This document shows, piece after piece, positions 57,197 to 64,000 of a stretch of 64,000 nucleotides of DNA. The stretch is taken from positions 124,001 to 188,000 of the forward strand of contig CAWZYM010000401.1 of NCBI GenBank assembly GCA_963966185.1, written 5' to 3'. Made by a program: the position numbers and the translations under genes. The stretch's first letter is position 1. Every line of letters begins with the position of its first letter. The notes beneath the pieces were generated by a model that did not search any database, had not been told where the DNA came from, and saw only the letters and a program-made list of their open reading frames with translations. The DNA is from Rhabditoides inermis. Lineage: Eukaryota; Nematoda; Chromadorea; Rhabditida; Rhabditidae.

Positions 57197-58487
57197 TTAC
57201 GCCTCCTACAATATGCTAATTATCATATTTATACTATCAGCCTATTATCATACGAAATACGGACCAGCACAGACATTAAGAGGGAGAGACTCGCCAAATC
57301 AACAAGTAGACAGCAATGGCGCGGAGACAATGCCTGCTCTGTCTCTATCTCCCTCTCTTCTTTTTATCTCTCTCTCCCTCCCTCCCTCCTTCTCTCCCTC
57401 TCTCTCCCTCTCTCCAGCTCCAGCCAGCCACATGTGATTGAGGCATCTAGTGTGAGGGTGGGCGCGGTCGCTCCCCCGAATTGGGCCGTGCTATGGAATG
57501 AATAGAAGATGAGGGGGGACGGGACGGGAGAGGATAGATGCCACCGGATTGTGGCGGCGGCGAGATTCAAATAGAGAGACCGCCATCATCAGCGAATGCC
57601 GGAGAGACTTCGCGCCGCGCACTTTTGTGAATTACCAACAACGTATCGTAGTGTGCGATATGCAAGAGTAGTAGAGAGAGAGGGGAGGTGCTATATATGA
57701 TGGAGAGATAGGTCTGTGTTCCGCCCACCTCCAGAGTAGAGCAGCTACGGGCAGGCGCTGCGTTTGCTCTGACAACGCCCCCTTTCTCTACCCACTCTAT
57801 TCCAATAGATTCCTATACACTGCTAGACAGAGCTACTACTAATACACTAACAAGACGCATGAATATATAACCTCAGACACACACGCGCGCGTTCAAAACA
57901 AGCAACACATCTGCGTAAGTGGGCTGCGCCGCGCCTTGTGTAGTGTAGTAGTGTTTTGTAGTGCGGCGGCGGCGGCAGTGGTGGGCTACACAATGGCGAC
58001 AAAAATCGCACAACGCACATACGAGGAGAGGAGAGGGGGGAGGTAATTGAAACACATGGACTCTCCGTCTCTCTCTCACTTCGAGGGGAGTGAGAGAGAC
58101 GCACAAACGAAGCAGGAAATTGCTGGAAGGGGAGAGAGAGGGGGGAGCTGGCAGAGAGTTGCGCCGCGCGCGCACTCACCCAACGCACGCATTCCCCCAG
58201 GCCTGTCACATCATTCCAACCAAACACCGATCGACGGTGGCGGAAAGGAGACGTACCCCGCAGAGTTCACGCAATTAGACAAGCGCCACTCTGTGACTCT
58301 GAAGGCGAAGCGAGGGAACAGCGAAACGAAAGAGAGAGAGAGGGAGAGAGAGAGGGAAAGAGCGAGAGAAGAAAACGACTGCCCCTGGGGTTATTTGATA
58401 TACGCGCGTGTGTATTCCACGACCGATCATTTCAAGACATGTGGGGAAACACGATAGGAGGTGCGGTGGAGAGGTATAATCGAGAGG

Positions 58488-58537
<50 letters not shown>

Positions 58538-58837
58538 GGGGAGAGAGAGAGAGAGGAGAGGAGGAGGGAGGAGGAAAAAAGGGAGTTCTTTTCATTCCTA
58601 TGAAGAGGGGGAAATGAGTGGACTTCTCGTATGCAAGTCGACGAGAGACCATCTGAAAAGAGAATTCATCAGATGTAAAGAAACTGTCAACGACTAAACT
58701 TCAGACAATTCCGCTTTCCCTGAATGAATCCGTGACACATACACGATTTTGTTAGATATTTTGACATGGACGGTTTGTTTGATCCATGATTCAGCGACAC
58801 ATTACAAAAACACTATAGGATCAGAGTGACCTCTCAT

Positions 58838-58898
<61 letters not shown>

Positions 58899-60320
58899 GC
58901 CTGCAGCACAATTCGCGCATAGCAATCGCAATCGATTGGGTAGTCAGTTGACTCACTGATACCGCTACTGTCTGGCTGCGCTCGCATCTACTATCGACAC
59001 ACATGTTCATCCCCGTACCTATATTCCTTCGCGCCCGCTTTTCCAAAGTTGCACCGCTGGTGACATCCGTAAACACACTCGGCTATGCAAATCGCACCGA
59101 TTCTCCCACATTACTCAGCGTGTCGCGATGGCGCTGACACATTGCGTATTGTGCACAGGTGTGATACGCGCGCCTCTTCTATACCTGCACTGTCTCTCTC
59201 TTTCTCACTCTCTCTCTCTCTCTCTCTCTCGCTCGCTTCGGCGTGTGTCTTGGATGTAGCGTTCCGGTCGGCTGGATTCGATAGCTCGTGCCTCGCTTTC
59301 GCCTCATACGCCACGACTCCCCCCTAGCCAATATGACCTTCTTTGTCTCAATCCAGGTATGTGCAGCCTCAATGGCGCGCAATCCCTCGCTCATTATTGT
59401 CGCTGTCCCTTGTGTACCCTACGCCAGAACGATAGTCTTTCGATCTACGTTGCTTGCCGAAATACGGTGCCATAACCGTCTAGTTCTTCTCTGTGTTTCG
59501 TGGTCATGCAACCTACCCCTCTGGTCTAGTCTACCCCGACTTATTGCGAGAAGCTATAGTCTTTATGGATGTGCTGCGTCCGTCTTCCTTTGTGGCATCG
59601 GCAGAGTGCACATGCTTGATTGCATTAATTCGCGCGAGGACGACATTCGTGTGTGTGTGATGCTCCGAGATGACAAGAAGAGGCGCGATTGGCCGCGACA
59701 CCAATCCGCCCTCAGTTTCCCCCCTCCTTCCCAAGTCCCTCAGCCTTGTCTCGCCACACACGTTCTCGCTGTTTGTTTATACTCGAGTGTGGGTGGCTAG
59801 ATCGGTTGGCGGATAACTGTCACACCCTCTCTCTCTCTCTGTCTCTCTCTCTCCTCTCGCTCTATCCCGAGAATGCGTGATGATTTCGGGCGATGCCTTT
59901 GTGCCAGCCGCAGCGCGGCCGCCGGCAACAATCCCCCCCTCCCTCTCCCTTGATATCTCGCGCCTTATGATTGGCATGTGCCTTGGAAGAAAGCCGAGAG
60001 AGTGACCGCTGATCGCGCTCCTGGGGGAATCCTAATCCCATATGCCTACTATGCGCGCCATACGGGCGTTTCTGCTTCCGTCGTGTCATAACATGGTGCG
60101 CTACTCACTCTCTCTCATCGTTACCCTACCATTGTTGCTCCATCACTACACAGCTGCACTGCTTTTGGATTCCACTCTCTCTCTCTGTCTTGCTTCGCAC
60201 ACACTCCACTAATGGCTATTCATGTCCTGCCATCTCCTTCTTTCTCTCTTTTGTGCTCACTCTCGGAATATGGAATCACTTCGCACCTCATGGAATAGCG
60301 ATGAGAGAAAGGGAGAGAGA

Positions 60321-60374
<54 letters not shown>

Positions 60375-60773
60375 CCTCTCCTCTCTCTACCTGACTAGCT
60401 GATGGCCAAGTGTGCCAACGCGATCGCAGCGTGGCCGTTTTGTTTTGTCTGACCATGCTCCATGTATTTCTTGCAAGTGATGGCATAGCCTTCGAATGTA
60501 CATATGATTGTACTAATTTCAACACCTCGCGCAATTATTAATACTATTATGGTGTGGTGTCATAGTCTCCCTTCGACCTTCCGCATACCTGTTGTGTTCT
60601 TGCAAAAACCTATGACCATCCTAGGTTTTCGCGTGAGTGATTTCGTTTCGTACGCGTGTCATGTGCATGTTTGCCATTCCGAATGAACATATGATTGATG
60701 GAATACTACGCCGCGGAGGAAACAAGAAACATATGAAAAGAACTTGATATGATTTGATTGTGTCTAGTTTGAG
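57197..60773. other. Gene-poor intergenic region, 3.6 kb
   Basis: No supported coding exon. Microsatellites lie at 58495-58532 (GA), 58840-58893 (CT), 59196-59232 (CT) and 60321-60370 (GA). It holds family A repeat copy 4 and a short repeat at about 60595-60650 (AAAAACCTATGACCATCCTAG) shared with about 24635-24690. It should include the promoter of the LARGE-like gene. Confidence 0.6.
59422..59560. repeat. Dispersed repeat family A, copy 4
   Basis: Diverged and slightly shorter copy with the conserved GAAATACGGTGCCATAACCG core. The only copy outside the Ras-like gene in this window. Confidence 0.8.
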
Positions 60774-63745
60774 ATGCGTCGCCGTCGACGGTGTCCCTAC
60801 CTCGCCGTGGCTATCGTCGCGCTCGCCGCCGCCTCCGCTCTCCTCATCGCCGCTCTCTCATTCGAAGGTGGGTGGTGAACAATGAGGAACTGACAAAGCA
60901 GAGAGAGTAGTTCACAAAAAAATAAATAAGAAACCGAATCCCTGTTTCAGCCCATTATCCTGCAGACAGGCTACATCAACGTACTATATATAGAGAGTTA
61001 CTGACTAAAAGATAGAATCGAAATAAGAACATCCACTGTGGTGGGCCTACTGCCTGAACGCTCATCAGTGCAGGGCCACAGCGGACGAAAGGAAAGGAGC
61101 GAACCACTCAGTTTCGGCTCCCACCATTTTCTGTCTGACTTTGATTCTCATACATTATAAATAGTACAAGTTAAACGCGCGTGCACATCTTACAAATCAG
61201 ACACTGTAATAGTACCGTGGTGAGTACTTAACATGTACATCATAGGAAACAAGACAGAACCTACGGTAGGATAGTGAAATGGAAGCTGTTTCTGCCATTT
61301 CACCTTTCACCTGACAGTTGTACTGTCTGATTGCCGGGCTTCATGTACATTCTGGTGTTTTCGTTCTCGTTTATTTATTGATCCCATGTTTGCCTATTCT
61401 TTCCGATAAAAAAATCTTTGTCTACAATTCGCTTATTAAATGGCTTGAGCCGAAACTGTTCACCACCTTTCTTTTTACTACTTTTACTCTTTCTACTTCT
61501 ATGCGCCCCTTCAATAATTCACACGGACGCATTCGCGAAAATGCAACGTGCACCAACCACACTCGTTCCTCTTGGCGTACTTTGATTCTCTGATTTCCGT
61601 TTTGCAGTCTCCTACTTTATGGGCTTCCAAATCCGGCGCGTCGACCGCGCTGCATCCATCGAAACACAACACAGCTGCGAGGTACTTGTTGAAACTCCTA
61701 TACTGACTCTGAAACGCCTTCGAAACACGACCATACAGCGTGTTCCGAAAGCGTTTTGAAGGGGCTATTTCGAAAAAAAGCCGAAACTGTTCACCACCAC
61801 TTTCTTATCACTACTTTTACTCTTTCTATGAGCGCCCCTTCAATAATTCTTTAGTCTTTCAATAGACTGACCACACTTTCAATTCTACCTTTCGATCATA
61901 TCACATATCATTCTCCGTTTTCAGGCGACTCACATTGCGTTGGTGGTGGGTGGATTCGAAACGACCACTCGAACGATCACTCTGCTGAAGAGCATTATCA
62001 GGTGATTTGACTGTTTTTTTTTCTAGTGTCTAGTGTCTCTCTCCATCCCCTCAAAACTTTTGATAGCGCTTTTAATGTTACTGACGGAACACTATTACTG
62101 TGGTCATCAAATATCAATGGTTGCAAGTTGCAAGAGCCAACATTGTCTTCGTTAATTGTCTCGACAAGAGCGGACATGTTTCTTTCGGCAGACACCACCC
62201 GCAGCCGCTCATCTTCCACTTCATAGTCGATGCGGACGCGCGCCGCGTTCTACCACTCCTATTCGACACCTGGAAGATACCTGATGGTCAGTCTCTCTCT
62301 CTCTCTCTCTCTCCCTCTCTCTCTCTCTCTTTCTCTCTCCCTCTCTCTCTCCCTCTCTCTCTCTCTCCCTTTCTCTCCCTCTCTCTCTCTCCCTCTCTCT
62401 CCCTCTCTCTCTCTCCCTCTCTCTCCCTCTCTCTCCCTCTCTCTCTCCCTCTCTCTCTCTCCCTCTCTCTCCCTCTCTCTCCCTCTCTCTCTCTTGCTCT
62501 CTCTCTCTCCCTCCCTCCCTCCCTCCCCTCATTTCTCCCTGCAGTGTCGGTGCACTTCTACGACATGTCGCTGTACGCGTCGCGTGTCGACTGGATTCCG
62601 AACCGCCACTACTCGCAGCGGTACGGTCTCGTCAAGCTGGTCCTCGCCGACATCCTCCCCGCCGACGTCCACCGGGTGAGCGCTGCCGTTCGCCATGCAG
62701 TCTTGGAGCGTTCCCCCCGAGACTAAAGTAGCGGTCAGTCGCGTCAAAATTCGATGCTGACTTCGAAACGCTTCATACGTGTTCCGAAGGCGTTTTGAAG
62801 TGGCTGAGAGACAGACCACACCTTTAGGTCTTCAGGTTCCGGAGGAAGTATGGTTGAAAGTCGGACTGTCAGTTCTTCCTGCATTGCCGGACGTTGTATA
62901 TGTACACGTTGAATGTTGAGTACGATGTTGATTACCTCATTGCGTGCTAGGTGGTTCTACTCGACTCGGACGTGCTGCCGCTCGCGCCTCTCTCCTCCCT
63001 ACTCGAGCATTGGAACCGCATGAACAGGTATCTGCACTTTTCACTTTTGACCTTTCGATCGTACCTTTGCAGCACTCAAATGTACGGGCTGGCGGAGAAC
63101 CTGTCTGGGTGGTACACCACCGCCGATCCCACGCGCCGCACCTGGCCCGCTATTGTGAGTGATTTTAAACTGTTATAACTTTGTTTGTAATGTTATTCAC
63201 GTATCCTTACTCACATTTATGTGTTCCGCCATTCAAACATGGTAGTGCAAAAGATCTGATCAGAGTGGGATTCGAACCCACGCCTCCGAAGAGACTGGTG
63301 CCTTAAACCAGCGCCTTAGACCGCTCGGCCATCTGACCACGTGAGAATGCTCTCGCACACTGCATATGAGCGCGGGATTACATCGTGTGTGTGTGTTGCA
63401 GGGTCGGGGTTTCAATTCGGGAGTTGCTCTCGTGTCTCTCGCGTCTATGCGGGCAGGCAATTGGAGTGGACTGTGGCGGGAGGAGGCCTACCGACAGCTG
63501 CAATCGCTCGGACACACTATGCTCGCCGATCAGGTGCGACGTTTCCCCTCTCCCTCTTTCCTCTCTATCTCTTCCCTTCTCAATATGCAAATGTCAGGAC
63601 ATTGTGAACGCGGTGATCCGGGCGCACCCGCGGCTCGTCTACCGCCTGCCGTGCGTGTTCAATCTGCAGATGGGCATCAACAGCCAGCCGGAGCTATGCG
63701 ACGCGCCCATATCACACATCAAGGTACACTCGCCTGGCTGCCTGC

Positions 63746-63783
<38 letters not shown>

Positions 63784-64000
63784 ACGGTGTGTCAGAAACT
63801 ATAATAATAGATTGTGCACTGGAACTCGCCTCTGAAGACGCGCACGTCGAACCGCCTCGCCGTCTTCTTCAAGCGACACTTCAAGATGTTCGAGCAGGTG
63901 GGAGATTTCTTTCGTGTTGAACCGCGTGTCTATAAGTTTCTAAACGGGCTAGCTCAGATCGTGTAGTTGAATCTCGTAGATCTCGAAGTGCCGTTGTTAC
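60774..64000 (+). CDS. LARGE-type glycosyltransferase (3' end outside window)
   Basis: Eleven exons in frame: 60774-60867, 61608-61681, 61925-62001, 62192-62286, 62545-62675, 62951-63027, 63073-63154, 63402-63533, 63598-63723, 63811-63897, 63967-64000 (cut by the window). Type II layout: basic MRRRRR, then TM AVAIVALAAASALLIAAL. The GT8-like domain follows LARGE: THIALVVGGFETTTRTITLL, FHFIVDADARRVL, DWIPNRHYSQRYGLVKL, the catalytic DxD in VVLLDSDVLPL, GRGFNSGVAL, LADQDIVNAVI, RLVYRLPCVFNLQ and IVHWNSPLKTR. LARGE enzymes sit in the Golgi and build the xylose-glucuronate polymer on dystroglycan. Only the first (xylosyltransferase) domain is in the window. The ATG directly follows TTTGAG. The C. 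elegans homologue may be named lge-1, but I am not sure enough to assign it. Confidence 0.93.
61690..61890. mobile_element. GGTCAGTCTC-related element in LARGE intron 2
   Basis: A degenerate copy (CTGACTCTGAAACGCCTTCG at the left, TCAATAGACTGACCACACTT at the right) that fills most of the 243-nt intron. It is interrupted by a copy of a segment of intron 1 (GCCGAAACTGTTCACCACC; 61448-61519 matches 61781-61853). Confidence 0.6.
62290..62525. repeat. CT/CCT-rich microsatellite
   Basis: A 235-bp CTCTCTCC run filling the intron between LARGE exons 4 and 5. It doubles as the polypyrimidine tract before CCCTGCAG. The ORFs across it are repeat artefacts. Confidence 0.95.
62728..62828. mobile_element. 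GGTCAGTCTC inverted-repeat family, short copy
   Basis: Starts AAAGTAGCGGTCAGTCGCGT and ends GAGAGACAGACCACACCTTT. The interior has TTCCGAAGGCGTTTTGAAG. In the intron after LARGE exon 5. Confidence 0.75.
63257..63338 (-). tRNA. tRNA-Leu (anticodon AAG), identical second copy
   Basis: The 82-nt sequence on the minus strand is identical by eye to the tRNA at 52025-52106, with the same anticodon arm CTGGT/TTAAGGC/ACCAG. It lies in the LARGE intron at 63155-63401, antisense to the host gene. Confidence 0.96.

Noticed and set aside
62100..62726. Plus-strand ORF of 208 codons through LARGE exons 4-5
   Set aside because: It reads through a CT microsatellite intron. The true exons use GT at 62287 and CAG at 62542-62544.

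Overview
The window is animal nuclear DNA, most likely from a free-living rhabditid or diplogastrid nematode. Genes are compact and made of many short exons (30-170 nt). Several start codons lie 0-35 nt downstream of a good 3' splice site, as expected for spliced-leader trans-splicing. The homeobox gene is a very close match to nematode vab-15 (Msx). The other families (C-type lectin, multi-domain chitin-binding, PAN, LARGE) also fit. The species cannot be named from this sequence. No prokaryotic features, CRISPR arrays or viral genes were seen.

Layout, left to right. A plus-strand coiled-coil gene (74-4428, 5' end outside the window) has a small membrane-protein gene nested antisense in one intron (1425-2331). 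Two divergent small secreted-protein genes follow (5133-5520 minus, 6269-6657 plus). Next come a C-type lectin gene (7529-9201 minus), a chitin-binding gene of three CBM14 domains (10008-12545 minus), an 18-exon TMEM145/GPR180-family gene (13410-22091 plus), a PAN-domain secreted gene (22593-25866 minus) and a Ras-family GTPase with a CaaX end (26881-35247 minus). One Ras-gene intron holds a full RTE retrotransposon with an intact 932-codon ORF. The vab-15-like gene (38377-41188 minus) is followed upstream by a foldback element and about 2.4 kb of 8-bp-period CT satellite. Then come a fatty-acid-binding protein gene (47650-48776 plus), a Cys-rich single-pass membrane protein (50137-51055 plus), a secreted Cys-rich protein (51479-54779 minus), a four-TM protein (55221-57196 minus) and the first 11 exons of a LARGE-type glycosyltransferase (60774 to the window end, plus). 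Two identical tRNA-Leu(AAG) genes sit antisense inside introns of two different hosts.

All exon chains were assembled by hand. Splice phase was checked at every junction, and total CDS lengths divide by three. The genes do not form an obvious pathway. Many encode secreted or membrane proteins.

The most unusual feature is the intron content. A nonautonomous inverted-repeat family (ends AGTTGCGGTCAGTCTCTTCG) is present in about nine copies. Seven lie in introns of coding genes and one lies against a probable trans-splice acceptor. Several touch splice sites, and two fill most of the intron, which resembles introner-type intron gain. Other introns are made of an RTE 3' tail, or hold tandem copies of the preceding exon/donor junction. 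GC-AG introns and GAG acceptors are unexpectedly common.
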